NCBI GenBank assembly: GCA_021812665.1
Contig: JAKAMX010000004.1
Location: 1 to 24,763 of the forward strand
From: a bacterium
Lineage (GTDB): Bacteria > Patescibacteriota > Minisyncoccia > Phycocordibacterales > UBA1550
DNA: 24,763 nucleotides
Reading direction: 5' to 3'
A program made the translations under genes and the position numbers. How positions within the stretch are numbered: the stretch's first letter is position 1; every line of letters begins with the position of its first letter. Positions 1 through 5,453 of this stretch are shown one piece after another. A model generated the notes under the pieces. It saw only the letters and a program-made list of their open reading frames with translations, was not told where the DNA came from and made no database searches.

Positions 1-93
1 GGGTTGGGAAGTTTGAGCAATGCAGAAGTTGTTTTGATGATATTTTTTGGGACCGTTTTTGCGTTAATAGGGTTTGTTATTGCAAAATTATGA
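1..93 (+). CDS. C-terminal end of an unidentified membrane protein (partial)
   Basis: The first 90 bases are open in frame 1 and end at a TGA (91-93). The last 30 residues read as a short polar stretch followed by one strongly hydrophobic segment ([19 protein letters not shown]) and a terminal K-L, which looks like a C-terminal transmembrane helix. The stop lies 16 bases before the clpP ATG, so the two genes could be co-transcribed. The family cannot be identified from this piece. It is judged coding because of the clean hydrophobic pattern and the tight spacing to clpP. Confidence 0.5.
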   Translation, partial: GLGSLSNAEVVLMIFFGTVFALIGFVIAKL

Positions 94-109
94 TCGGTTC
101 TATGGATTT

Positions 110-703
110 ATGCCATTAGTTCCTATGGTCATTGAAAAGTCTCCTTTGGGCGAGCGAGCGTACGACATCTACTCCCGCCTGCTGAAAGAGCGCATCATTT
201 TTTTGTCGGGACCGATCGACGACAACGTTGCAAACATAACCGTTGCCCAGCTCCTCTTCCTTGAATCTGAGGACCCGAAGAAAGATATCTATCTCTACAT
301 CAACTCTCCGGGTGGTTCAGTTTCTGCGGGCCTCGCCATCTTCGATACGATGCAACACGTCAAACCTGACGTCTCGACTATTTGTGTCGGACTCGCTGCA
401 TCGATGGGTGCAATCATTCTATCAGCAGGCGCAAAAGGAAAGCGTTTTGTTCTTCCAAATGCAGAAGTGATGATCCATCAACCATGGGGTGGTGCTGAAG
501 GAAAAGCATCCGACATCGCAATCTCTGCAAAGCAGATCTTGAAGCTTCGCGAAAATTTGAACAAAATTATTGCAAAGAACACGGGCAAACCACTCGCGCA
601 GGTCGAGAAAGATACCGATCGCGACTACTACATGTCGGCCGACGAAGCAAAAAAATACGGAATCATCGACGAGATCTACAAGCCTAAAAATCCTCGTTCG
701 TAA
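110..703 (+). CDS. clpP: ATP-dependent Clp protease proteolytic subunit ClpP
   Basis: This is the serine peptidase that forms the double-heptamer chamber of the Clp protease and degrades proteins unfolded by ClpX, ClpA or ClpC in the cytoplasm. The 197-residue product has the family's usual length. The catalytic triad is visible: Ser98 in GLAASMGA, His123 in MIHQPWGG and Asp172 in DTDRDYYM. The oligomerisation and substrate strand INSPGGSV is intact. The ATG at 110 is chosen because the product then starts MPLVPMVIE, the normal ClpP N-terminus. The frame is open further upstream from a TTG at 74, but those codons overlap the preceding gene. No strong Shine-Dalgarno is seen. A perfect palindromic terminator follows 20 bases after the stop. 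No propeptide beyond the usual few residues is evident. Confidence 0.97.
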   Translation: MPLVPMVIEKSPLGERAYDIYSRLLKERIIFLSGPIDDNVANITVAQLLFLESEDPKKDIYLYINSPGGSVSAGLAIFDTMQHVKPDVSTICVGLAASMGAIILSAGAKGKRFVLPNAEVMIHQPWGGAEGKASDIAISAKQILKLRENLNKIIAKNTGKPLAQVEKDTDRDYYMSADEAKKYGIIDEIYKPKNPRS

Positions 704-722
704 AATACGAAGAAATCGAACG

Positions 723-769
723 CGAGCAACAAAAAATCCAAGGTCGGACCTTGGATTTTTTGTTGCTCG
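723..769 (+). terminator. Palindromic intrinsic terminator after clpP
   Basis: Two perfectly complementary 23-base arms (723-745 and 747-769) surround a single central base. The inner part is CCAAGGT/ACCTTGG flanked by an A6 tract on the left and a T6 tract on the right, so it can work as an intrinsic terminator in either direction. The outer GAGCAAC/GTTGCTC extension is unusually long for a simple terminator. Confidence 0.85.
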
Positions 770-932
770 ACATATTGGCAGAACGGGGGTAGTATGAGAA
801 TGTTCCACTTAAAAATTTACTTTTGACACGTTAACGTTTACTGAAAAGGTTTTAGAATTATTAGTTTTAATCACCCAAACAATCACGGAAGTCCAGAAAA
901 GGTAGAAATTTCAAGGTTTATGGGGTTTTAGT

Positions 933-2465
933 ATGAATATCAACATTGCCCTCACACTTGGCGGTGTGGTAGCGATCCTCATTGGAGGAGCTCTTGGCTA
1001 TCTCGTACGATGGTTCGTTTCAGTGAGTAAACGAGAATCGGTAGACATAGAGGTCAAGCAGGTCCTTTTGTCCGCAAAAGAAGAAGCTCAAAAAATTATT
1101 GCGGAAGCGGGAGAACTTGCCAAAGAACGCGAAGAGGAGATTCACAAAGAAGAACGCGAGCGCGACGAACGATTCAAAAAGACCGAAGAGCGACTTATCA
1201 AAAAAGAAGAATTTCTTGATCGTCGACAAATCGATATTGACAACGAAGCTGCTCGCATAAAGGAGAAGACAGAAGAGGTTAGAATCCTAAAAGAGAGAAC
1301 AGCAAAAGAGCGTGACGAAGCAACGCAAGAACTACAACGCATTGCACGTTTTGATACAACAGAAGCAAAAAACGAGCTGTTGCGGAGGACCGAAGAGCAA
1401 TATTCAGAGGATATTGCAGTCCGCATGCACAAACTTGAGGTTGATGGCGAAGAGCGCCTCGCTAATGTTGCGAAAAGCATTCTTGCGACTTCAATCCAAC
1501 GCCTCGCAACATCAACCGCAGCAGAACTCATGACGACGTCGGTCTCGATACCCTCTGAAGAAGTAAAAGGCAAGATCATTGGAAAAGAAGGAAGAAATAT
1601 TCGCGCTTTTGAGCGCACCGCAGGCGTGGAGGTCATCATCGATGATACACCGGGATCGATCATGATCTCGTCATTCGATCCTGTCCGTAGACAAACTGCG
1701 CGTCTTGCCCTCGAAATGCTCATCGAGGACGGCCGCATTCAACCTGCAAAAATCGAAGAATTCATTGAAAAAGCGAAGCTTGATATTAATAGAACAATAA
1801 AAGAAAAAGGCGAACAGGCCGCATATGAATGTGGTGTGTTCAACCTTGATCCGCGCGTCCTGGCTATTTTGGGTCGCCTTCACTTCCGCACGAGTTACGG
1901 CCAAAATGTTCTCCAACACTCAATAGAAATGGCACATATTGCCGGAATGATTGCCGAAGAGCTGGGGGCAAATGTTGCGGCGGCAAAAGCAGGAGCGCTT
2001 CTGCACGACCTTGGTAAAGCCGTAGACCACGAGGTTCCCGGAACACATGTCGAGATCGGACGCAGACTCCTCCAAAAATTCGATGTAGATCCAAGAATTA
2101 TACAGGCAATGCAATCGCACCACGAGGAATACCCCTACGAAACACTGGAATCCGTTATTGTTCAAACAGCAGATGCAATCTCGGGTGGAAGACCCGGAGC
2201 TCGAAGAGATTCGGCAGAAAACTACATCCATCGCCTCGAAAACCTTGAAAATATCGCTAAATCCTTCCCTGCTGTTGAAAAAACCTATGCGATTCAGGCC
2301 GGAAGAGAGCTTCGTGTGTTTGTGAAACCTGAAGACGTTACCGACCTTGAGGCGCATAATCTCGCGCGCGAAATAGCTATACGAATCGAAAGAGAACTAA
2401 AATACCCGGGTGAAATAAAAGTTGCTGTGATACGTGAATCGAGAGCGATCGAATACGCTCGCTAG
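933..2465 (+). CDS. rny: Ribonuclease Y
   Basis: RNase Y is a membrane-tethered endoribonuclease that starts mRNA decay. The 510-residue protein shows the full family order: an N-terminal membrane helix (about residues 5-29), a long charged coiled coil (about 35-190), a KH RNA-binding domain with the GxxG loop GKEG at 217-220, and an HD phosphohydrolase domain with the metal-binding pair His358-Asp359 in ALLHDLGK, plus supporting residues in LQHS (329), SHHEE (396-397) and TADA (414). Length matches Firmicute RNase Y (about 520). The ATG at 933 gives the expected hydrophobic start. No clear Shine-Dalgarno precedes it (only a GGGG run). A TTGACA-like sequence at 823-828 lies upstream, but no well-spaced -10 was found for it. 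With clpP next door, this segment is a turnover pair for proteins and RNA. Confidence 0.96.
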   Translation: MNINIALTLGGVVAILIGGALGYLVRWFVSVSKRESVDIEVKQVLLSAKEEAQKIIAEAGELAKEREEEIHKEERERDERFKKTEERLIKKEEFLDRRQIDIDNEAARIKEKTEEVRILKERTAKERDEATQELQRIARFDTTEAKNELLRRTEEQYSEDIAVRMHKLEVDGEERLANVAKSILATSIQRLATSTAAELMTTSVSIPSEEVKGKIIGKEGRNIRAFERTAGVEVIIDDTPGSIMISSFDPVRRQTARLALEMLIEDGRIQPAKIEEFIEKAKLDINRTIKEKGEQAAYECGVFNLDPRVLAILGRLHFRTSYGQNVLQHSIEMAHIAGMIAEELGANVAAAKAGALLHDLGKAVDHEVPGTHVEIGRRLLQKFDVDPRIIQAMQSHHEEYPYETLESVIVQTADAISGGRPGARRDSAENYIHRLENLENIAKSFPAVEKTYAIQAGRELRVFVKPEDVTDLEAHNLAREIAIRIERELKYPGEIKVAVIRESRAIEYAR

Positions 2466-2483
2466 CTGTCAATATCCATAAAA

Positions 2484-2625
2484 CCCTTGCCCCCGCACCA
2501 ATATTGGCATCGCGCTTTTGCTTCCACTACACAAGTAGGCCGGAACATGTCCCAGCAGAAATTTGGTAACCTCAAAACCCCGACAAACGCTCCAAAAAAA
2601 TGCCAAGATTGGTGTAGGGGCTTGC
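2484..2625. repeat. Inverted-repeat element 1 upstream of HU
   Basis: The gene-free stretch after rny opens with a long-range inverted repeat. The left arm is GCACCAATATTGGCAT (2495-2510) and the right arm is ATGCCAAGATTGGTGT (2600-2615). The outer flanks are also partly complementary (CTTGCCCCC and AGGGGCTTG). The distance from outer arm edge to outer arm edge is 121 bp. A closely matching pair (element 2) lies on the other side of HU, with the same spacing but an unrelated interior. The interior has a small CTAC-ACAA-GTAG hairpin (about 2528-2539). No coding potential was found. Confidence 0.6.
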
Positions 2626-2630
2626 TATTA

Positions 2631-2659
2631 TTGCATTAAATGGCGGTGGAGGGTATACT
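2631..2659 (+). promoter_or_regulatory. Sigma-70-type promoter for HU
   Basis: TTGCAT (2631-2636), a 17-base spacer and TATACT (2654-2659) form one of the best promoter matches in the window. The predicted start near 2666 gives a leader of about 118 nt before the HU ATG. The promoter begins directly after inverted-repeat element 1. Confidence 0.65.
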
Positions 2660-2783
2660 AATGGCAAGGAGATCTGACCCGCGTCGAGGGGGTTCCGTAG
2701 CTCCACCTCCGCTCTTTTTTAAAAAGCGGCCGGAGAGAAACTCGTTTTCGTATTAAAAGTTTAAAGGTTAATCAGAAATTATT
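2660..2783 (+). promoter_or_regulatory. Structured 5' leader of the HU mRNA
   Basis: Downstream of the promoter the sequence can fold. GGAG (2668-2671) can pair with CTCC (2701-2704), enclosing ACCC (2677-2680) pairing with GGGT (2690-2693). This is followed by CCGC, a T6 run, an A5 run and GCGG (2709-2729). A longer DNA-level repeat, GGTGGAG (2645-2651) with CTCCACC (2701-2707), overlaps the promoter spacer. The fold does not match a riboswitch class I recognise. It could be an autoregulatory leader or an attenuator, but that is inference. Confidence 0.4.
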
Positions 2784-3056
2784 ATGAATAAAGCAGCTAT
2801 CGTTGAAATTATTCACGAGAAAATGGGCGGCACAAAAGTATTAGCAGAACAGACACTCGATGCAGTTCTCGAGTCAATGGTAAAGACACTCAAGGGCGGC
2901 GGTGAAGTATCTATCGCTGGTCTTGGTATCTTTTCTGTAAAGCCACGCGCAGCACGCACAGCACGCAATCCAAAAACTGGCGAGACAATTCAGGTTCCTG
3001 CAACAAAGGTTCCAAAGTTCCGCGCAGCAAAAGCATTGAAAGATGCAGTAAAGTAA
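2784..3056 (+). CDS. hup: HU-family DNA-binding protein
   Basis: HU is a small dimeric nucleoid protein that bends DNA. The 90-residue product has the standard length. It has the N-terminal helical dimerisation part (MNKAAIVEIIHEKMGG), the glycine turn with GEVSIAGLGIFSVKPRAARTARNP that leads into the beta-arm, and the arm tip NPKTGETI with the intercalating-proline position, ending in PKFRAAKALKDAVK. It is monocistronic: it has its own promoter 120 bp upstream and a terminator at 3208-3235. Base composition (GC-rich wobble) is like that of other highly expressed genes here. The exact HU versus IHF assignment cannot be fixed by eye, but HU is the better fit because there is a single gene and the sequence is HU-like. 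Confidence 0.95.
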   Translation: MNKAAIVEIIHEKMGGTKVLAEQTLDAVLESMVKTLKGGGEVSIAGLGIFSVKPRAARTARNPKTGETIQVPATKVPKFRAAKALKDAVK

Positions 3057-3057
3057 A

Positions 3058-3189
3058 CCCAGACACCAATTTTGCCATCGTTCTGTTTTTCAAAACAGAA
3101 ACCCCCTTGTGCTGATTCTAATCTTACTATCGATTTTTGTGATATGCTTGATTAGAACGGAAAAAATAATGGCAAATTTGGTGTAGGGG
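3058..3189. repeat. Inverted-repeat element 2 downstream of HU
   Basis: Left arm ACACCAATTTTGCCAT (3063-3078) and right arm ATGGCAAATTTGGTGT (3169-3184) are 122 bp apart edge to edge, and AGGGG follows the right arm exactly as in element 1. Compared with element 1, one stem pair switches from G-C to C-G (TTGGCAT/ATGCCAA versus TTGCCAT/ATGGCAA), a compensatory change. Interiors of the two elements are unrelated. Inside this copy there is a further TTCTGTTTT...AAAACAGAA hairpin (3081-3100). Confidence 0.6.
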
Positions 3190-3207
3190 TAAACTCCCTC
3201 CACTAAA

Positions 3208-3235
3208 AAACCCCGGCTCATGCCGAGGTTTTTGT
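3208..3235 (+). terminator. Intrinsic terminator after HU/element 2
   Basis: AAACCCCGGC (3208-3217), loop TCAT, GCCGAGGTTT (3222-3231-ish) with one mismatch, then further T residues. It separates HU from the next transcription unit. Confidence 0.75.
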
Positions 3236-3257
3236 ATGCTTGTTCTCACTGAAGCTT

Positions 3258-3266
3258 TGGTATAGT
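3258..3266 (+). promoter_or_regulatory. Extended -10 promoter for the orphan gene at 3320
   Basis: TGG-TATAGT (3258-3266) is an extended -10 element preceded by TT. The same nine-base string TTTGGTATAGT occurs before the Ada-like gene (4818-4828). No good -35 is seen. The predicted start near 3273 leaves a leader of about 47 nt. Confidence 0.5.
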
Positions 3267-3319
3267 ATGCAATCAGAAGCACACTCAACTCAATAAATAA
3301 TTTCTCCAAAGGAGAACAC

Positions 3320-3853
3320 ATGACACCGAGAGAAGAAGTTCTCTGCAGCACGCTCGCCATCTTGATCGACGAGATGGAGTACAATATTGTCGAAGGCACA
3401 AAGTGCGCAGCTGCCGTTTCCACCATTCTCGAAAAAGGAAGCGGTATCGGCACAACAGTCGTTAATTTTGCGACAGAACGCTACTTGATGCTTTATACTA
3501 AGGGCCGGAAACTTAATCATCTCTTCCGCAACTCTGATGCGCTCAGGATGGCAATAAAGACCGCGGGCCTTGGCGCATCCAAGGCTACCGCAGAAAGAGT
3601 CGTTCGAGAGGCCGCTAAATTTGGTTGGAATATTGCAGCACAAAATCTTGCCAAACTGATTCTTGGCAGAGATCTGAACGCACAGGAAGTAACCTGGCTC
3701 GTCGACGCTTATATAGAAGACAGAGCATGCCAATCTGATGAAACGGAAAGAGAGCTCGTCCTGCTTGCACGAAAGCATTTATCAAAGGAAAAAGCTACAT
3801 TAGTTGAGAAACGCTTAGAAGAATTCAAAAAAGAGTTTCAAGACTCAGACTAG
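3320..3853 (+). CDS. Hypothetical protein, mostly helical (177 aa)
   Basis: I do not recognise this family. The 177-residue protein is soluble, has no signal peptide or membrane helix, and reads as predominantly alpha-helical, with a basic middle (residues about 60-100) and a strongly charged C-terminal helix (KATLVEKRLEEFKKEFQDSD). It is one of the few genes here with a strong Shine-Dalgarno (AAAGGAG, 7 bases before the ATG), which fixes the start. It stands alone between two terminators with its own extended -10 promoter. The AGGAG motif is itself inside a small palindrome (TTCTCC-AAA-GGAGAA), which could hide the ribosome site. Codon use is similar to the neighbours. Confidence 0.8.
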   Translation: MTPREEVLCSTLAILIDEMEYNIVEGTKCAAAVSTILEKGSGIGTTVVNFATERYLMLYTKGRKLNHLFRNSDALRMAIKTAGLGASKATAERVVREAAKFGWNIAAQNLAKLILGRDLNAQEVTWLVDAYIEDRACQSDETERELVLLARKHLSKEKATLVEKRLEEFKKEFQDSD

Positions 3854-3861
3854 CTCTAAGC

Positions 3862-3888
3862 AAAACACCGTCCTAAAGCGGTGTTTTT
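3862..3888 (+). terminator. Intrinsic terminator
   Basis: AAAACACCG (3862-3870) pairs with CGGTGTTTT (3879-3887) and is followed by T residues. It ends the 3320-3853 gene 8 bases after its stop. Confidence 0.8.
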
Positions 3889-3914
3889 ATTAAATGTTTA
3901 AATTTATACTGCTG

Positions 3915-4201
3915 CTATTTCCACCATTCCTTCCAATTTTGTGGCCAACCAATAAGGTAGAGAAGCGCAAGAGGTGCTGCCCTAATAGGACGAACTAAAA
4001 TTATGAGTGCAATTACTAAATCGAATACGCCAATTGCTGTTAAAAGAGTTGCTGCAACGGTTGCCTCAACCCCTGTCATCTGACTAATCTATTTGATCCA
4101 ATCGGCCTTTCCTCCCACAGTCAATAATCCGTGACCGATAAACTCACCCGCAACACCAATTCGCAAAATCCATTCAATTTTTTACTGTTTTCCATACTCA
4201 T
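3915..4201 (-). pseudogene. Decayed DoxX-like membrane protein gene
   Basis: The minus strand reads as a small integral membrane protein with two lesions. It starts ATGAGTATG at 4201, then needs one extra A in the A6 run near 4180 to enter the frame KIEWILRIGVAGEFIGHG, followed by LLTVGGKADWIK. It then hits an in-frame TAG and continues as ISQMTGVEATVAATLL, TAIGVFDLVIALIILVRP, a third hydrophobic stretch (LALLYLIGW) and a stop at 3915-3917. The RIG...FIGHG...GK..WI pattern and the three to four hydrophobic helices resemble the DoxX family. It lies 47 bp after the deaminase gene on the same strand. The frameshift in a homopolymer could be a sequencing error, but the TAG is a second independent lesion. 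Confidence 0.65.
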
Positions 4202-4248
4202 ATTTTAGCATCACTATTTCAATTATTGTGAAAGGTTATGCACAGCAC

Positions 4249-4707
4249 TTACTGCAAATGAAATTTATACGACAAATCGTTATATTCCTGCGTATCGTAT
4301 AGTTTCACTCCAGTATCGTGAAGCAAAGCAAAATGCTTAACACCATTATCCAAAGCAAGTCGACTGCATACCGTACAATACGGCAACCCAGAGCGTAAAA
4401 TGTTGCCATCATCATCTACTCGTGCAAAACAGAGAGTGCTTTCGCGTATATCCCACGCATTACGGACTGCATCAATGATCGCTCGCCATTCAGAATGAAG
4501 ACAACAAGTTCTATCTGATTTTGGTTTGGATGAAGCGGTTAAATCGAGGTTACACTTTAGATCTTCGAGGTTGTCGCAAGCGGGACCATTATACCCTTCT
4601 CCTATTATTTTCGAATCCAAAACAACAACTGCACCGCATTTGTCGCGCAAACAGAGAGACTTTTCGGCAACTTTTGCTGCTTCTTTGAAGTAGACTTTGT
4701 GGTTCAT
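4249..4707 (-). CDS. dCMP/cytidine deaminase-like zinc enzyme
   Basis: This belongs to the zinc-dependent cytidine/deoxycytidylate deaminase fold. The 152-residue protein has the core strands CGAVVVLDSKIIGEGYNGP, the first zinc motif as His71-Ser-Glu73 (HSEWRAI, where most relatives have HAE), and the second as PYCTVC (Cys111 and Cys114). The likely substrate is a free cytosine nucleotide such as dCMP, but a modified base or another nucleotide is possible. The ATG at 4707 is chosen because a TATACT -10 lies exactly 7 bases before it, and the upstream open frame (to 4833) runs through a repeat copy and a divergent promoter. The DoxX-like pseudogene follows 47 bp downstream. Extra cysteines (C45, C52, C68, C69) may reflect a structural role. 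Confidence 0.8.
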   Translation of the reverse strand: MNHKVYFKEAAKVAEKSLCLRDKCGAVVVLDSKIIGEGYNGPACDNLEDLKCNLDLTASSKPKSDRTCCLHSEWRAIIDAVRNAWDIRESTLCFARVDDDGNILRSGLPYCTVCSRLALDNGVKHFALLHDTGVKLYDTQEYNDLSYKFHLQ

Positions 4708-4726
4708 CAAAGTCAGTATAGCAAAG

Positions 4727-4800
4727 GTGCGGGATGGGAGTCGAAGCCCAGATAATTTGCTCGCCGTTAGGACGGGAGAATCGGTCACAGATAATTTGCC
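4727..4800. repeat. Orphan half of a tRNA-3'-end-associated repeat module
   Basis: The element begins with GTGCGGGATGGGAG (4727-4740), the same string (plus strand) as the 3' end of tRNA-Gly(TCC) 600 bp to the right, continues TCGAAGCCC, then AGATAATTTGCTCGCCGTTA, then GACGGGAGAATCGGTCAC. Positions 4741-4788 match 5114-5162 with one substitution and one one-base gap. No tRNA gene adjoins this copy, so it is either a detached module end or the outer boundary of a 610 bp insertion next to tRNA-Gly(TCC). It occupies the divergent gap between the deaminase and the Ada-like gene. Confidence 0.7.
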
Positions 4801-4819
4801 ATTGAAAGAAAACTTCATT

Positions 4820-4828
4820 TGGTATAGT
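4820..4828 (+). promoter_or_regulatory. Extended -10 promoter for the Ada-like gene
   Basis: TGG-TATAGT (4820-4828) is identical to the promoter core at 3258-3266. A TTGAAA at 4803-4808 lies 14-15 bases upstream, a slightly short -35 spacing. Confidence 0.5.
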
Positions 4829-4855
4829 CTCAAGTTAGAGCCATAGGAGCCACCA

Positions 4856-5074
4856 ATGAAGATTTACCGAATATGGAAGCATGGTAAAATTGTCGAATCA
4901 CCGAGTCCGGGATTATTTGCCGGCATAACAACGATGAAGATTTTCGGTCGGCTCACATGCAAAAGTGGAATGCGAGCAAAGAAAGAGCACCGAATTTTCT
5001 TTCTCACGTGGGAAGATGCAATTGAAGCCGGGTATCGGCCCTGCAAAAATTGTAAGCCAGAAAAAATTGATTGA
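4856..5074 (+). CDS. Small stand-alone Ada-type zinc-binding domain protein
   Basis: The 72-residue product resembles the metal-binding domain of Ada (methylphosphotriester-DNA repair and regulation) as a free-standing domain. The diagnostic C-terminal run is EAGYRPCKNCKP (Cys63, Cys66), preceded by HRIFFLTWEDAI and the turn GRLTCKSGMR (Cys35). Classical Ada uses four cysteines; only three are present, so His45 or another residue would have to serve as fourth ligand, or the site is altered. The start has a good AGGAG six bases upstream. The role is unknown. DNA binding is plausible because of the many Lys and Arg residues. It is transcribed alone, divergent from the deaminase, with a terminator directly after the stop. 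Confidence 0.7.
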   Translation: MKIYRIWKHGKIVESPSPGLFAGITTMKIFGRLTCKSGMRAKKEHRIFFLTWEDAIEAGYRPCKNCKPEKID

Positions 5075-5100
5075 TTGCCCGCAGTTGCGGGCAATCTTTG
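5073..5100 (+). terminator. Intrinsic terminator after the Ada-like gene
   Basis: GATTGCCCGCA (5073-5083), loop GT, TGCGGGCAATC (5086-5096), then CTTTG. The stem starts inside the stop codon. Confidence 0.8.
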
Positions 5101-5104
5101 TGTG

Positions 5105-5339
5105 GGGTGGAAGTCGAAGCCCCAGATAATTTGTTCGCCGTTAGGACGGGAGAATCGGTCACGAGTTACTAAGTCTGCTCATGCGATTACGCATTGCGCG
5201 GACTAAGTACTCTCGACCCCGGCTCGCCATCTCGCTTTGCTCGATATGTCTGCGCCTTTCGATTCTCCACGCAAGACGCACCAGCGTCTTGCTCATCCCG
5301 CACAGCAAAACGCCGCCAAAAGGCGGTGTTTTTTGCTGT
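5105..5339. repeat. tRNA-associated foldback module, Gly(TCC) copy
   Basis: This fills the gap between the Ada-like gene and tRNA-Gly(TCC), downstream of the tRNA on its own strand. Left to right: a T-arm-like GGAAGTCGAAGCCCC, AGATAATTTGTTCGCC, then GGGAGAATCGGTCACGAG. Then comes a hairpin AAGTCTGC..ATGCG/CGCAT..GCGGACT (5170-5206), CGACCCCGGCTCGCC, a hairpin ATCTCGC/GCTCGAT, TTTCGATTCTCC (5258-5269), a hairpin GCAAGACGC-ACCA-GCGTCTTGC (5271-5292), and the tRNA terminator palindrome. GGAGAATCG (5150-5158) can pair with CGATTCTCC (5260-5268); both copy the adjacent tRNA's T-arm. Confidence 0.7.
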
Positions 5340-5348
5340 GCGGGATGG
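5295..5348 (-). terminator. tRNA-Gly(TCC) terminator palindrome that includes the tRNA 3' end
   Basis: CATCCCGCACAGCAAAA..GCCGCC (from 5295) is complementary to GGCGG..TTTTGCTGTGCGGGATG (to 5348). The right arm contains the 3' strand of the tRNA acceptor stem and discriminator (5340-5348), so the terminator hairpin competes with or extends the acceptor stem. The A/T-rich middle gives the U-run on the minus strand. Confidence 0.7.
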
Positions 5349-5410
5349 GAGAATCGAACTCCCAACCACAGTTTGGAAAACTGTTATTTTACCATTAAAC
5401 TAATCCCGCA
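5340..5410 (-). tRNA. tRNA-Gly (anticodon TCC)
   Basis: Read on the minus strand, a 7-bp acceptor GCGGGAT/ATCCCGC, D-arm TAGTTTAATGGTA, anticodon stem-loop ACAGT-TTTCCAA-ACTGT with anticodon TCC, and T-arm GGGAG-TTCGATT-CTCCC form a complete cloverleaf with discriminator A. CCA is not encoded. A TAGTAT-like -10 lies about 15 bases upstream (near 5425). Confidence 0.95.
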
Positions 5411-5453
5411 AATCGCTCGAGACATACTAGCAAGAGCGGAGAAATTTCGCAAA

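Noticed and set aside
422..808. Antisense open frame over clpP
   Set aside because: It mirrors the clpP codons, has no promoter, no start signal and a low-complexity cysteine-rich composition.
1142..1738. Antisense open frame of 198 codons across rny
   Set aside because: Ser/Arg-rich shadow of the rny coding strand, no motif and no start signals.
2643..2712. tmRNA, SRP RNA or a tRNA upstream of HU
   Set aside because: The GGTGGAG/CTCCACC stem recalled a 7-bp acceptor, but no T-arm, D-arm, tag ORF or SRP GGAAG loop is present, and the stem overlaps the promoter spacer.
2600..3186. Tiny ORFs MPRLV and MANLV at the right arms of both HU-flanking elements
   Set aside because: The shared TTGGTGTAG is explained by pairing with the left arms; five-codon frames without start signals are not enough.
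4708..4833. N-terminal extension of the deaminase
   Set aside because: It is encoded by the repeat element and by the divergent promoter region; a -10 precedes the shorter start at 4707 at the usual distance.
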